Assembly (NCBI GenBank): GCA_902798545.1
Contig: CADBWQ010000023.1
Location: 1 to 42,861 of the forward strand
Length of the DNA: 42,861 nucleotides
Origin: Oscillospiraceae bacterium
GTDB lineage: Bacteria; Bacillota; Clostridia; Oscillospirales; Oscillospiraceae
Reading direction: 5' to 3'
A program made the position numbers and the translations under genes. Positions 1-7,800 of the stretch are shown piece by piece. The first letter of the stretch is position 1. Every line of letters starts with the position of its first letter. Under the pieces are notes generated by a model. The model had not been told where the DNA came from. It saw only the letters and a list, made by a program, of their open reading frames with translations, and made no database searches.

Positions 1-240
1 ACAAGGCATTTCCTCCTTGTTTTGGGTCAGTGCGTCCATTGCACTGATTACCGTATTCAATTTACGCTTTCGCTATGATGGACCCGCCGGACGTCTCCGG
101 TGGCATAAACGAAAGTGTGAACGCCTCAGGCGCACAGAGAAACACACAACCATATGCGCTTCTCTCAGGGTCTGGATGCAGGATTCAATAATCGGGTAAG
201 TAATAACACCTAAACCGGACAACTTTTGTCCTATTTAAAA
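1..240. other. Left edge, no confident gene
   Basis: No convincing CDS is seen here. On the minus strand an AAGGAGG lies just before an ATG at position 9, so a gene could run off the left edge, but only three codons are visible. A short dyad (positions 28-33 with 41-46) sits upstream of that ATG, and positions 1-6 pair with 15-20, which would mask the putative ribosome-binding site. The plus-strand 60-codon frame at 17-199 has no ribosome-binding site and no recognisable composition. Confidence 0.3.
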
Positions 241-263
241 AAATAATGCAGAAAAACAAAAAA

Positions 264-329
264 GGCCGGACACCAGGATCCGGGATTCTTCAGAAGATCA
301 GAAGAATCTCAGATTCAAAGTGTCCGGCC
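264..329 (-). terminator. Two-tier intrinsic terminator
   Basis: A ten-base perfect stem (GGCCGGACAC at 264-273 with GTGTCCGGCC at 320-329) encloses a second dyad (ATTCTTC with GAAGAAT). On the minus strand it is followed by a T-rich tract, so it should end transcripts of the Com-like and ImmA-like genes. Confidence 0.8.
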
Positions 330-380
330 ATTTGGTGCCTCGTGGTAGAACCCCGGGCCCGTTGCTCGGTACGGCGTCGG

Positions 381-508
381 AGCAAGCTTCGTATCCATTC
401 GCCTCCGCCAAGCGTGGCGAAGGCACAGTCACTAAGCTGCTCCTCCTTTTCGACTCAAACCCATTTCATTAGGCTTTGAGTCGATTCTTATTCATTTTTT
501 GCAAATAA
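381..508 (-). repeat. Degenerate copy of the NEMGLSRK element
   Basis: On the minus strand this stretch is alignable with the small phage gene at 40,729-40,863. Both contain a 35-nt hairpin (here 450-484) with the same loop, GCC(T/C)AATGAAATGGG, followed by similar GAGGA-GCAGC and GGATACG-AGCTTG blocks. Here the frame that would read NEMGLSRK is entered from a stop codon and closes after GGAA, so no intact peptide is encoded. Stem bases differ from the other copy but remain paired. Confidence 0.6.
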
Positions 509-523
509 CAGGGAATGTTCCGG

Positions 524-718
524 TCAGGAACAGAGTTTATAATCCGTTCTTGCACAGGCCGGCATTCTCGCCCGCCGAAGCGCCAGATCCACCCGTACCA
601 CAGTGCCGCAACGTGTACACTTGACCTCAATGTAGCCACTTGCCGGCGACATCTTATCAAACAGGCGCTGATTACACTTTGGGCAGCGCTTCGCAACACG
701 GATTTCATTCTTTTCCAT
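524..718 (-). CDS. Com-like zinc-ribbon protein
   Basis: This 64-aa protein carries a four-cysteine zinc ribbon: CPKC near residue 13 and CTRCGTVV near residue 35, separated by a loop with RLFDKM, ending in VDLALRRAR. The pattern matches Com, the small zinc finger of Mu-like phages that activates translation of mom; I infer only RNA or DNA binding here. The ATG overlaps the stop of the metallopeptidase gene by one base (TGATG), and a GGAGG lies about ten bases upstream, so the two genes are translationally coupled. A GTG one codon upstream is an alternative start. Confidence 0.75.
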   Translation of the reverse strand: MEKNEIRVAKRCPKCNQRLFDKMSPASGYIEVKCTRCGTVVRVDLALRRARMPACARTDYKLCS

Positions 719-1449
719 CACACAACTTCCTCCTCTGACATTTCAATATCGATCATCGCGTTGGGGCAGCGCATCTGGTTTTTCCCAAGAAGCCCCAGCA
801 ATTCAAGACGGTAGGACAGCGCCTGCTTCGAGACGCCCATGGTTTTGCAGATACCGGTAAAAGCGCAGTAGTCCTGGCGGCGCCAGACAGGATTCAGAAT
901 ATCAAAGCCCTGGGAGCAGCCGGCGAGCGCAAGGTTCCGGCGGATCAAATCCTCAGGCATCAGGAGCTCGGAAGAGAGGACATCCATCTGCCACTCCTCC
1001 CAGTCATAAGCCCCTCCCCTGGCCCGCAGGCGGTGCTTCCGGCACGGCAGCGCGCGCCGGGCGGAGAGGCCGTCGCCATAGCTTGCGGGAAAGAGCCGGT
1101 ACAGCACATGGTGGGCACACTCATGCCCGATGGTGAAGTTCCGCCGACCGGGGCCGGAGGCCTGGGTGAGCAGATCGCGCTCAATCAGAATCGTCTTGCC
1201 ATCCAGAACGCAGGAACCACAGACCTCTTCATCCGGGAGGAAGACCTCCATCTCCCGGTAACTGGTGAGACCCATGATCTCCCCATCCTCCGAGAGATGG
1301 CGATATCGAACCTTCAGCTCCAGAACCCGATCGGCCAGGAGCGCTGGGTCCACATTCCATGGATGCTCCTGAGCTTCCGGCAACCGCCAGTATTCATGAA
1401 GGACGCGCTGCGCCACCTGCGCAAGGTCATATCTTGACATATACCGCAT
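718..1449 (-). CDS. ImmA/IrrE-type zinc metallopeptidase
   Basis: This 243-aa protein has the HExxH zinc motif (H109, E110, H113 in GHECAHH) and a downstream SSELLMP segment typical of the ImmA/IrrE (M78) family, which cleaves phage or ICE repressors after DNA damage. The C-terminal 70 residues are helical and may bind the partner. The start has an AAGGGG about nine bases upstream. The gene is divergent from a LexA-type repressor, so the locus holds both a protease and a self-cleaving repressor, an unusual combination. The natural substrate is unknown; the S24 repressor or the XRE protein at 3,605 are candidates. Confidence 0.85.
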   Translation of the reverse strand: MRYMSRYDLAQVAQRVLHEYWRLPEAQEHPWNVDPALLADRVLELKVRYRHLSEDGEIMGLTSYREMEVFLPDEEVCGSCVLDGKTILIERDLLTQASGPGRRNFTIGHECAHHVLYRLFPASYGDGLSARRALPCRKHRLRARGGAYDWEEWQMDVLSSELLMPEDLIRRNLALAGCSQGFDILNPVWRRQDYCAFTGICKTMGVSKQALSYRLELLGLLGKNQMRCPNAMIDIEMSEEEVV

Positions 1450-1492
1450 GATGCTATCACCCCTTCACAAGCGCCTCATCGAGTGTAAACGG

Positions 1493-1564
1493 ATTGTAAC
1501 ACACTATTTTGCGTTTGTAAAGGGGAAATTTTTACTTGCAATCTGTAGTTTATTGTGTTACACT
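1493..1564. promoter_or_regulatory. Divergent promoters with mirrored operators
   Basis: Plus: TTGCAA (1,536-1,541), 17 bp, TACACT (1,559-1,564) for the S24 repressor. Minus: TTTACA (plus positions 1,516-1,521), 17 bp, TACAAT (1,493-1,498) for the metallopeptidase. The same 8-base word lies on each -10 box in opposite orientation: GTAACACA at 1,497-1,504 and TGTGTTAC at 1,554-1,561. This is the expected layout of a repressor that shuts both directions. Confidence 0.75.
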
Positions 1565-1707
1565 CATTACAAGCTACGGATCGACTCGTTTCCCCATTGC
1601 GACGGGAAAACGCGCTCCCTGCGCTGCTCCTCGTGCTTCGAAGAAGATCCATGATCATTGGGATCTCCTTCGAGTGAACGAAATAAATGCAGAATGGAGA
1701 AAGAATC

Positions 1708-2547
1708 ATGGGCAGACGGAATATGGAAAACACAAGCGGAAACGTCATCAGCATCAGGACGGGAAAAGCGGTGGACAAGACTTCCCTGCCCGTCATCTGT
1801 GAACAGGTGCGGAAATACCGCATCAGGAACAACATGGAACAGAAAGCGCTGGCAAAGGCGCTTGGCATCACTGCGAACGCGGTGAGCAACTGGGAAGTCG
1901 GGCGGAGCCGCCCGGACGTCGCGCTGATCCCACAGCTCTGCGAGATCCTGGGCATCAGCTTTTATGAGCTGTACGGAATGAAGGATCCGCACAGCTATGA
2001 CGAGCACGAAGCGCAGCATATGGAGCGGTACCGGAAGCTGAAGGCGGGCAACCGCATCCTGGTGGACGGACTCATGGGAAGCATGCTGCAGATGCAGGAA
2101 AAAGAGAGCGTGCCGAAGCTGATCAGGCTGCGCTACTTCGAGAAGCCGCTGGCCGCCGGCATCGGCGATCCCACCGAGTTTGAGGGACTCAGCGAGGAGA
2201 TCTATCTCTATGAGAGCGACGAATTCCGGAGAGCGGACTATGTCTTCCGGGTCAACGGCGACAGCATGGAGCCCAGGTACAGCAACGGGGATCTGGTGCT
2301 GGTGGAACGGGTACCGAGCGGCATCAAGCTGCACGAGGGCGAGATCGGCGCGTTCATCGTCGGGAACGAGATGTACATCAAGGAATACCGCGCGGACGGA
2401 CTTCACTCCCTGAACAAGAAGTACGACGTGCTGAAGTTCGACGAGGACCAGGCGGTCTACCTGATCGGCAAGGTGCTCACGGTCCTGAGCCCCGACAGCG
2501 TCGCCAGCCAGAGTGACGTGGAGAGATTTCAGTTGTTGAACGAATAA
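1708..2547 (+). CDS. LexA/CI-type S24 self-cleaving repressor
   Basis: This 279-aa regulator has an XRE helix-turn-helix at about residues 34-88 (QKALAKALGITANAVSNWE) and a C-terminal S24 peptidase domain. The catalytic serine is S186 in GDSMEP and the lysine is K225 in MYIKEY; A150-G151 in KPLAAGIG is the likely cleavage bond. The spacing (35 residues bond to Ser, 39 Ser to Lys) matches LexA. The ATG at 1,708 has GGAG nine bases upstream; the in-frame ATG at 1,687 has no ribosome-binding site. It heads a plus-strand operon with an SRAP protein and probably represses both divergent promoters until RecA-induced cleavage. Confidence 0.9.
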   Translation: MGRRNMENTSGNVISIRTGKAVDKTSLPVICEQVRKYRIRNNMEQKALAKALGITANAVSNWEVGRSRPDVALIPQLCEILGISFYELYGMKDPHSYDEHEAQHMERYRKLKAGNRILVDGLMGSMLQMQEKESVPKLIRLRYFEKPLAAGIGDPTEFEGLSEEIYLYESDEFRRADYVFRVNGDSMEPRYSNGDLVLVERVPSGIKLHEGEIGAFIVGNEMYIKEYRADGLHSLNKKYDVLKFDEDQAVYLIGKVLTVLSPDSVASQSDVERFQLLNE

Positions 2548-2559
2548 GAAGGTTATGAT

Positions 2560-3225
2560 ATGTGCTGCAGATATTACATAGAGCCGCAGGACGCGGTGCT
2601 GGAACAGCTGGGCGATGTGGCGGCCCACACGGAGCTGCGGAAGCGCATGTACGAGCCCATACCGAAGCCGCTCAGGACCTACGGCGAAGTGCGTCCGGAC
2701 GACATTGCGCCGGTGATCGCGACCAGCAAGAGGGGCAAAAAAGCCTGTTTCCCGATGGTCTGGGGCTTCAACAGCCAGAACCGGAAGCTGCTTGCCAACG
2801 CGAGATCGGAGACGGCCGGACAGAAGCCGCTGTTCCAGGGGGCATGGCGGTCACACCGGTGCATCATTCCCGCCTCGTGGTATTACGAGTGGGAGCACTA
2901 TCTCCGGCCCAACGGAAAGATAGAGACCGGTGAGAAGTACCTGATCCAGCCGAAGGGCGACAGAATCACATGGCTCTGCGGTCTGTACCGCTTTGAGGAG
3001 GGATTCCCCCACTTCGTGATCCTCACGAGAGCGCCCGCTGAGGAGATCTCCTTCATCCATGACCGGATGCCCCTGATGGTCCGGGAGAAGGACGTGGAGG
3101 AATGGATCAGCCCGGACGCGAATCCCGAGGAGATCGCATTCCGGGCCGTAACAGACCTGCATTTTGAAAAAGCGGACAGCACCGAAAAGCACCCGGAAAA
3201 CCATTGCTTCCCACCGGCCGGATGA
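2560..3225 (+). CDS. yedK: SRAP domain protein (YedK/HMCES)
   Basis: This 221-aa protein is an SRAP family member, which forms a covalent thiazolidine link to abasic sites in single-stranded DNA to protect them. All hallmark positions are present: Cys2 (MCC, exposed after Met removal), NARSET, a CIIPASWYYEW segment with the catalytic Glu, and the IHDRMP histidine motif. It lies 12 bases after the S24 repressor, in the same operon, which fits SOS control. Length is normal for bacterial members. Such repressor-SRAP cassettes often also encode a Y-family polymerase; none is present here. Confidence 0.92.
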   Translation: MCCRYYIEPQDAVLEQLGDVAAHTELRKRMYEPIPKPLRTYGEVRPDDIAPVIATSKRGKKACFPMVWGFNSQNRKLLANARSETAGQKPLFQGAWRSHRCIIPASWYYEWEHYLRPNGKIETGEKYLIQPKGDRITWLCGLYRFEEGFPHFVILTRAPAEEISFIHDRMPLMVREKDVEEWISPDANPEEIAFRAVTDLHFEKADSTEKHPENHCFPPAG

Positions 3226-3292
3226 AGGGGCATTTTCGGGACAGGTCATGGTTTATCATGTGGGCATCATCAGAAACAGGAGAAATGGAACA

Positions 3293-3592
3293 ATGAAATT
3301 CAAGAAAGACTATCTGATCACGAAGAAGAAACCCGACGCCGGGAAACAGGGCGTCAGGGTATACAGCTATAAGGCATGTCCCATCACGGAGTCCTTCGAC
3401 ATACTGGACGGACAGATGACTCACACCGTCGCCTTCCGGAAGAAGGACTGCGGCAGGTATCTCACGCTGGAGGAAATCCACGGAATCCTGGATATCATGG
3501 GCATGCGGCGTGACGGCAGCATGGTCATGGAAAAGGAGCTTGCGGAAAACGTAGTGTACTTCATGCAGAAAGTGGATGCAGAAGCAGCCTGA
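3293..3592 (+). CDS. Hypothetical protein in SOS cassette
   Basis: This 99-aa protein, starting MKFKKDYLITKKK, has a GGAG ten bases before the ATG at 3,293. It is mixed alpha/beta, basic at the N-terminus, with no membrane segment or known motif that I recognise. Position between the SRAP gene and the XRE-DUF551 gene, with the stop 12 bases before the next start, supports a real co-transcribed gene. An in-frame upstream extension to 3,164 overlaps the SRAP gene and is unlikely. Function unknown. Confidence 0.75.
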   Translation: MKFKKDYLITKKKPDAGKQGVRVYSYKACPITESFDILDGQMTHTVAFRKKDCGRYLTLEEIHGILDIMGMRRDGSMVMEKELAENVVYFMQKVDAEAA

Positions 3593-3604
3593 GGAGGAAA
3601 AGAA

Positions 3605-4090
3605 ATGACATTCGCAGAAAAACTGCAGATGGGACGAAAAGCGCAGCACCTGACACAACAGGAGCTGGCAAAGCGCTGCGGGCTCTCGACCCGCACAATT
3701 CAGAACTATGAGCTGGGCGAAAGGAAACCGAAATCGCGCGGAACCTACACAAAACTCTCCGAAGTACTTCACATTTCGGAAAAGGATCTGATAGACAACA
3801 ACGCAGTTCTAAAATTGCGCATCTCCAAAGATGTGAGCGAATACGAGAGCGGCTACAGGGCCGGAAGACAGTCTCTGCAGCCGAAGTGGATCAACGCAGA
3901 GGAACATCCGCCAAAGCAGGACGGCATCTACTTCGCCGTTATCGAGGATGAAAGCGGAACCTGCAGCATCGGGCTGTATGAGATGTTCGCCGCAGGATCG
4001 TGGCTGGTGGACAAGAAGAGAAAGGTCCGGTACTGGGCAGAACAGAGCAGTTTCGACCTGCCGGAGGAGCTGAGGTGGAAAGGAGCGTAA
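3605..4090 (+). CDS. XRE regulator with DUF551-like C-terminus
   Basis: This 161-aa protein has an N-terminal XRE helix-turn-helix (residues 5-60: GLSTRTIQNYELGERKPKS) joined to a C-terminal segment beginning PKWINAEEHPPKQDG and ending in RYWAEQ, which resembles DUF551, a short domain common in phage proteins. GAGGAAAAGAA precedes the ATG at a normal distance. The gene continues the SOS-cassette operon. It may be a second DNA-binding regulator whose C-terminal domain senses something; that part is inference. Confidence 0.8.
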   Translation: MTFAEKLQMGRKAQHLTQQELAKRCGLSTRTIQNYELGERKPKSRGTYTKLSEVLHISEKDLIDNNAVLKLRISKDVSEYESGYRAGRQSLQPKWINAEEHPPKQDGIYFAVIEDESGTCSIGLYEMFAAGSWLVDKKRKVRYWAEQSSFDLPEELRWKGA

Positions 4091-4091
4091 G

Positions 4092-4271
4092 ATGTACGCG
4101 GTAATACTGGAGAACCGTGACCGGTCCATCACCCACCTGGTGACCTGCCGGAGCAAGGAGGCCGCGCTGATCGCCTCGCAGCTGGAAAAGGACAAGGTAT
4201 CCCCTGCCGACCGCAGTAAAATCCGGGCCGTTGCCCTGGACGATGGCGGGTATACGGAAATCATATTTTAG
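4092..4271 (+). CDS. Small protein, 59 aa
   Basis: A 59-codon frame (MYAVILENRD...YTEIIF) starts two bases after the XRE-DUF551 stop and has AGGAG upstream inside the previous gene. Composition is protein-like, with an amphipathic middle helix (SKEAALIASQLEKDK). A decayed copy of its last third lies at 4,554-4,623, which supports that it is a real family. No function recognised. Confidence 0.7.
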   Translation: MYAVILENRDRSITHLVTCRSKEAALIASQLEKDKVSPADRSKIRAVALDDGGYTEIIF

Positions 4272-4286
4272 AACATGAAGGAAGAA

Positions 4287-4541
4287 ATGATGGATCTCTC
4301 TGCACTATGTCCGAAAGACGAAGAAATATGGGCAACCTATTACAGGAAAAATGAGCTGCTGTTCTTCCTTACCGGGCCGGCCGGCATGTCTTCCACGCTA
4401 ACAGCACAATCCGGGAAATTTGCCCTGTACAGTGTGAGCACCGGAGCAAAAGGCACCCAGAAAGCCAAAAAGCTCGGCCAGGGTGGAAACACGACCGAAC
4501 TGGAAGCGAAATACAATGTGGCGGAAAAGATGAAGGACTAG
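4287..4541 (+). CDS. Hypothetical protein, about 84 aa
   Basis: This protein begins MMDLSALCPKDEEIWATYY and has a basic, Gly/Lys-rich C-terminal half. GAAGGAAG lies just upstream of the paired ATGs at 4,287 and 4,290; an ATG at 4,275 lacks a ribosome-binding site. No motif recognised. It is the last gene of the plus-strand cassette. It could be a remnant of a longer gene. Confidence 0.5.
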   Translation: MMDLSALCPKDEEIWATYYRKNELLFFLTGPAGMSSTLTAQSGKFALYSVSTGAKGTQKAKKLGQGGNTTELEAKYNVAEKMKD

Positions 4542-4553
4542 AATAAATTATTT

Positions 4554-4623
4554 TCTCTGCCGATCTCGCAACAATCCAGGCAGCTGCTCTGGACGACAGC
4601 GGATATGCGGAGTCGGCATTTTA
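4554..4623 (+). pseudogene. Decayed C-terminal copy of 59-aa gene
   Basis: In frame to the TAA at 4,621-4,623 this reads AALDDSGYAESAF, against AVALDDGGYTEIIF at the end of the gene at 4,092-4,271; upstream bases (CTCTGCCGATC, AACAATCC) also align to the intact gene. No start codon remains. It marks a past partial duplication or deletion of an intervening gene. Confidence 0.55.
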
Positions 4624-4776
4624 AAATCACTGCGTCGGAGGAATAAGCCTCTGGCGCAGTACTCTTTACATATAAGACATATAAGAACAGCAATTATCAC
4701 AAGTGATTAGCTAATATTGATGTACCTATACTTTCCACAATGCCTTGATTACCAATACCTCACAAAAAAGAAAAAA

Positions 4777-4792
4777 GAGAGGCGTCCCTCTC
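4777..4792 (-). terminator. Intrinsic terminator of three-gene cassette
   Basis: On the minus strand, GAGAGG-GACG-CCTCTC is followed by TTTTTTCTTTTTT. It lies 15 bases after the stop of the 446-aa gene. Confidence 0.85.
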
Positions 4793-4806
4793 CTTCTTCA
4801 CCTATA

Positions 4807-6147
4807 TCAAGCAACTATGTCAGAGTCCCCACCAACAATCAGGAACTTTCCTTCGATCAATTTCTGAAACCGAGACTTCGCAGCAAGATACAGTTCTTCA
4901 GATTCAGCATTGATGCGTTCACGCACATAATCATGCCTCTCAGATTCTTTCAGAAATAAGGACCACTTCATTTGCTTCTCCGTATACCGGAAGAACAAAA
5001 GCCACTCTGTCGCATTAATTGCAACCGGATTCTTTGTAAAATAGATTTTAGCCGCATTCGCACCTGCACCGAATGTATGGCTCAAGAACAACATTGTCGC
5101 AAGTTTCGGATGTCTGGCATGATCCGTCGAAAACGGAATCGATTCAGAGATCTTATAACCTTCCCGAATGCGATTGAAAGCATAGAGCAAACGAGTCCAC
5201 ACTTCGATGAGCATGGCAGGAACACTCATAGAGCAGAAATGAATAAAGTCATACCCTTCATAATACATACCCTGGACAATCTCAGCCACGGTCTGATCGT
5301 ATTCTCCGATACTGCCAAACTGGCACAGATTAAATAAGTCCATCAGCGGGGCGGGGAGCCCCATAGCTGTATTCACATCGGAAGCAAGATGCCGAAACTG
5401 CTTTGCAATTGCGCAAAACAGATTTGTCTCCTTCCTGTCCGTATAGCACTCCATAACCTGTGAGACAAACTTACCATTCTTGTCAATGGTCGTCATGCGT
5501 CCAGTCAGAATGTCAAACACACCAACGACGAATCCCAGAAGTGGATCGTGCCCCAAGGAAAGCATACGGTGATAATAAGCAGAAAGACCTACCACGTTCT
5601 TTACCGTATGCCGATTATCCTGTGCATCAAACGGAACATGGCTCGCCAAATCTTTTGCGAGTTTATCCATCTCTTCTGGTGGAAATGCCTGTTCAAAGCG
5701 CTGACGTATCCAGTCCGAGAGCGGCTTAGCCTCCAGGCCGGCAGGTCCCCGCTGTGGAATACCTACCAGCAGGATATCAACAGCAGCACCAATCAAACCA
5801 CCAAATACGGAAATATAGATCTCGGCGTCGTCAAGCTTGTGGATCTCATCAAATTCTTTCCGATATCCATCAAGACGTTCCCGAATCTCCTGTTGCTGCT
5901 TGGGAGAAAGAATTGTTCCAAGGTCAGCATCATCGCCATAAAGCACTCGGGCTTCAGCTGAAATTTCTTCCCAGCTGCGAAGCTCCACTACCTTAGACGG
6001 CCGCACTTTACCACGGTTTTGCGCTGGCATGGCACGAACTGCGGTAATTTTTGCTTCAAGCTCATTGAGTCGAGCATCATTGCGTAAAAGAACTGCATTC
6101 GTGTCACGCTGACGCTGGCCGTGCGGCTTACACTCTCCCGCCTTCAT
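4807..6147 (-). CDS. Unrecognised 446-aa protein of three-gene cassette
   Basis: I do not recognise this family. The N-terminal 100 residues are charged and helical. Two hydrophobic Gly-rich stretches follow (about 111-130, SVFGGLIGAAVDILLVGI, and 199-217, GHDPLLGFVVGVFDILTG). The C-terminal half has conserved-looking aromatic and His/Asn residues and a second GAGANAAKIY stretch. No Walker, nuclease or protease motif is evident. The ATG follows the previous stop by one base, with GAGGAG upstream, so it is translationally coupled. A membrane-associated effector is one possibility. Confidence 0.75.
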   Translation of the reverse strand: MKAGECKPHGQRQRDTNAVLLRNDARLNELEAKITAVRAMPAQNRGKVRPSKVVELRSWEEISAEARVLYGDDADLGTILSPKQQQEIRERLDGYRKEFDEIHKLDDAEIYISVFGGLIGAAVDILLVGIPQRGPAGLEAKPLSDWIRQRFEQAFPPEEMDKLAKDLASHVPFDAQDNRHTVKNVVGLSAYYHRMLSLGHDPLLGFVVGVFDILTGRMTTIDKNGKFVSQVMECYTDRKETNLFCAIAKQFRHLASDVNTAMGLPAPLMDLFNLCQFGSIGEYDQTVAEIVQGMYYEGYDFIHFCSMSVPAMLIEVWTRLLYAFNRIREGYKISESIPFSTDHARHPKLATMLFLSHTFGAGANAAKIYFTKNPVAINATEWLLFFRYTEKQMKWSLFLKESERHDYVRERINAESEELYLAAKSRFQKLIEGKFLIVGGDSDIVA

Positions 6148-6148
6148 C

Positions 6149-6568
6149 TTACGCGCACTCCTCTGTGTCAGAAACAGTATTCACATCCTCTTCAGCATGC
6201 TCTTTTGGAGCCGCTTCCGTTTCAGGATTAACTGCTTCTTTCGCTGGCATATCCGATTCCTCAGTATCGAGGGAGCTGACATTCCCGTCGCACGCTCCTG
6301 ACACCATCTGATCTATTGCTTTCTCCGCGTTACTCAGCCTGGCTTCCTGCATCTGGATCACTTTATCCTTCTCCGCGAGATCCACCTCATGAGCCTTGTC
6401 CTTAGCCGCAGCGGTTGCAGCACTGCCAGCAGCAGCCCCAGCGCCAGCAGCACCAACAGGGACCGCAACTTTGGCAATCTGTTTCCAAGGGAGCTTGAGC
6501 AGTCCCTTAGACGCGGCCGCAAAACCAATTTTCGCGTATTCTCCCAAGGCAACAAAATTAATGAACAT
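6149..6568 (-). CDS. Small Gly/Ala-rich membrane-associated protein
   Basis: This 139-aa protein has a hydrophobic Ala/Gly-rich segment (about residues 34-55, VAVPVGAAGAGAAAGSAA), then a coiled-coil-like stretch (EKDKVIQMQEARLSNAEKAIDQM) and an acidic tail rich in Glu, Asp and Thr. It overlaps the HTH gene upstream by 11 bases and is followed after one base by the 446-aa gene, so all three are likely made together. It may be a small adaptor or holin-like protein; no family recognised. Confidence 0.7.
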   Translation of the reverse strand: MFINFVALGEYAKIGFAAASKGLLKLPWKQIAKVAVPVGAAGAGAAAGSAATAAAKDKAHEVDLAEKDKVIQMQEARLSNAEKAIDQMVSGACDGNVSSLDTEESDMPAKEAVNPETEAAPKEHAEEDVNTVSDTEECA

Positions 6569-7157
6569 CTATATTTAGTTCCTCCTTCATATTAATTGTC
6601 TCGTCTGTACGCAAAGGTTTCAAGCCAGAAGTGTTCCAGAGCGTTTCCAGCTCGGTCTTCTGCTTATTCAGGGCTTCAACCTCGAGACGGAGCTTCTCTA
6701 GCTCCAATTCCTGTCTCCGCAGCTCTCTCTCCCTGTTATGGATCTCTTCTTCTTTTCTTTCGATTTCCATATTACGCGCCATGAGCTGCTGAGACATCAC
6801 ATTTGCAAATTCAGCAAGCTCGGGATTGGATCGCGAATACGCAAGAGAAGTCCCCACGGCAAAAAGCGGTGCGAGCAGCGGAAGAAGCTCCAATAGGCCA
6901 GTTGTGGCGACCTTGCTAGCCGAAAGCAGTGATCTAATAAGTTCATTGCCTGTACTGGGGCTCAGCTTGCGCCGATATTTGGGATTACGCGCCAAAAAAT
7001 CCTCCAGCGCCTCTTCCGTAATCACATGTCCCTGCTTCCTTGAGTTAAACTCTGTCTGCAATCTTTTTTTCGCGTCTGGTTCTCTGATCCATCTGCGTAC
7101 AGTTTCTTCTCCGACGCCAAAGAGCGCCGCAACTTCCTTCACAGTGTAATTGGCCAT
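6558..7157 (-). CDS. HTH-membrane-coiled-coil protein
   Basis: This 199-aa protein has a MerR/excisionase-like helix-turn-helix at residues 1-60 (YTVKEVAALFGVGEETVRRWIRE, then VITEEALEDFLARNP), a hydrophobic segment at about 84-108 (LLELLPLLAPLFAVGTSLAY) and a long coiled coil at about 120-172. The ATG at 7,157 has GAGGTG upstream; the longer frame to 7,217 runs over the promoter. It leads the cassette and probably regulates it. A DNA-binding domain tethered to a membrane segment is odd and recurs in two other proteins of this window. Confidence 0.75.
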   Translation of the reverse strand: MANYTVKEVAALFGVGEETVRRWIREPDAKKRLQTEFNSRKQGHVITEEALEDFLARNPKYRRKLSPSTGNELIRSLLSASKVATTGLLELLPLLAPLFAVGTSLAYSRSNPELAEFANVMSQQLMARNMEIERKEEEIHNRERELRRQELELEKLRLEVEALNKQKTELETLWNTSGLKPLRTDETINMKEELNIDVH

Positions 7158-7171
7158 ATTACACCTCAATA

Positions 7172-7217
7172 ACAACGTTGTGTTTTGAATATTACCATAG
7201 CTCCGCAATAATGTCAA
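7172..7217 (-). promoter_or_regulatory. Promoter and palindrome of three-gene cassette
   Basis: On the minus strand a consensus TTGACA (plus positions 7,212-7,217) and TAATAT (7,189-7,194) are 17 bp apart. The perfect palindrome ACAACGTTGT at 7,172-7,181 sits at the expected transcription start, a natural site for autorepression by the HTH protein. Confidence 0.8.
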
Positions 7218-7286
7218 GATATTTTGTAGTATTATTTTTCAATTCTCGTCTTTAATGCTACTTATTCACTGTTAACCATCAAAAAA

Positions 7287-7306
7287 GGCCAGAGCTTTCT
7301 CCAGCC
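7287..7306 (-). terminator. Terminator at end of defence operon
   Basis: On the minus strand, GGCTGGAG-AAAG-CTCTGGCC (two G-U pairs) is followed by TTTTTT. It lies downstream of the 57-aa gene and before the divergent-facing cassette promoter. Confidence 0.75.
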
Positions 7307-7389
7307 TGTAAACAGCAATATAGCTCCTGAATTATCAAACGTTCAAGGCCTGAGACAAACAGCAATAGAATATCGCCCACGTTCTTATT

Positions 7390-7470
7390 CTATGTTACGG
7401 CAATTTTGCTGGATGCATCACAGGCAGAACATTTATACTCATCCGTACGGAAGAGATAGGCACGCTGGAT
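7390..7470 (-). pseudogene. Possible zinc-ribbon gene remnant
   Basis: Between the 57-aa gene and the terminator, one minus frame reads RAYLFRTDEYKCSACDASSK to a TAG with no start codon. It looks like the end of a zinc-ribbon protein. The evidence is only amino-acid composition. Confidence 0.2.
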
Positions 7471-7484
7471 TCAGCACGCTGATC

Positions 7485-7658
7485 TCATACCTTCTCCCCC
7501 ATCCTCTCTATCAGATCATGCAGGCTCTTATCATGCTGGGCCTGAGAGATTGCACGATGCTCCAATAATACGTCCAGCAAGACTTTCTGCCGCAGGAACA
7601 GCTGATGGTTCTTCTCTTCATGAGACATGGTCAGCCATGCTTCATTATCGACTTCCAT
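7485..7658 (-). CDS. Small conserved-type protein, 57 aa
   Basis: This short helical protein reads MEVDNEAWLTMSHEEKNHQL at its start and LLEHRAISQAQHDKSLHDL in its second half. GAAAGG lies upstream of the ATG. I recall similar small proteins from mobile elements of Firmicutes, without known function. It follows vsr by 142 bases and precedes the operon terminator, so it may be the last gene of the defence transcript. Confidence 0.65.
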   Translation of the reverse strand: MEVDNEAWLTMSHEEKNHQLFLRQKVLLDVLLEHRAISQAQHDKSLHDLIERMGEKV

Positions 7659-7800
7659 AAAAATTACCTTTCAAAATACCAAATTATAATCTTGGGGAAA
7701 CGGCACGAGATTGCCAGCAAAACTATACCGTTTTCAAGTTAAGCCGGAAACCAGAGCTATTTTCAACACCATGACATTAGACACAATGGGAGAAAAAAGT

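Noticed and set aside
469-708. 79-codon minus frame over the Com-like gene
   Set aside because: Alternative frame of the zinc-ribbon gene; lacks the cysteine pairs and the coupled start.
1567-2628. 353-codon minus-strand frame
   Set aside because: Antisense to the S24 repressor, which has catalytic Ser/Lys and a good ribosome-binding site.
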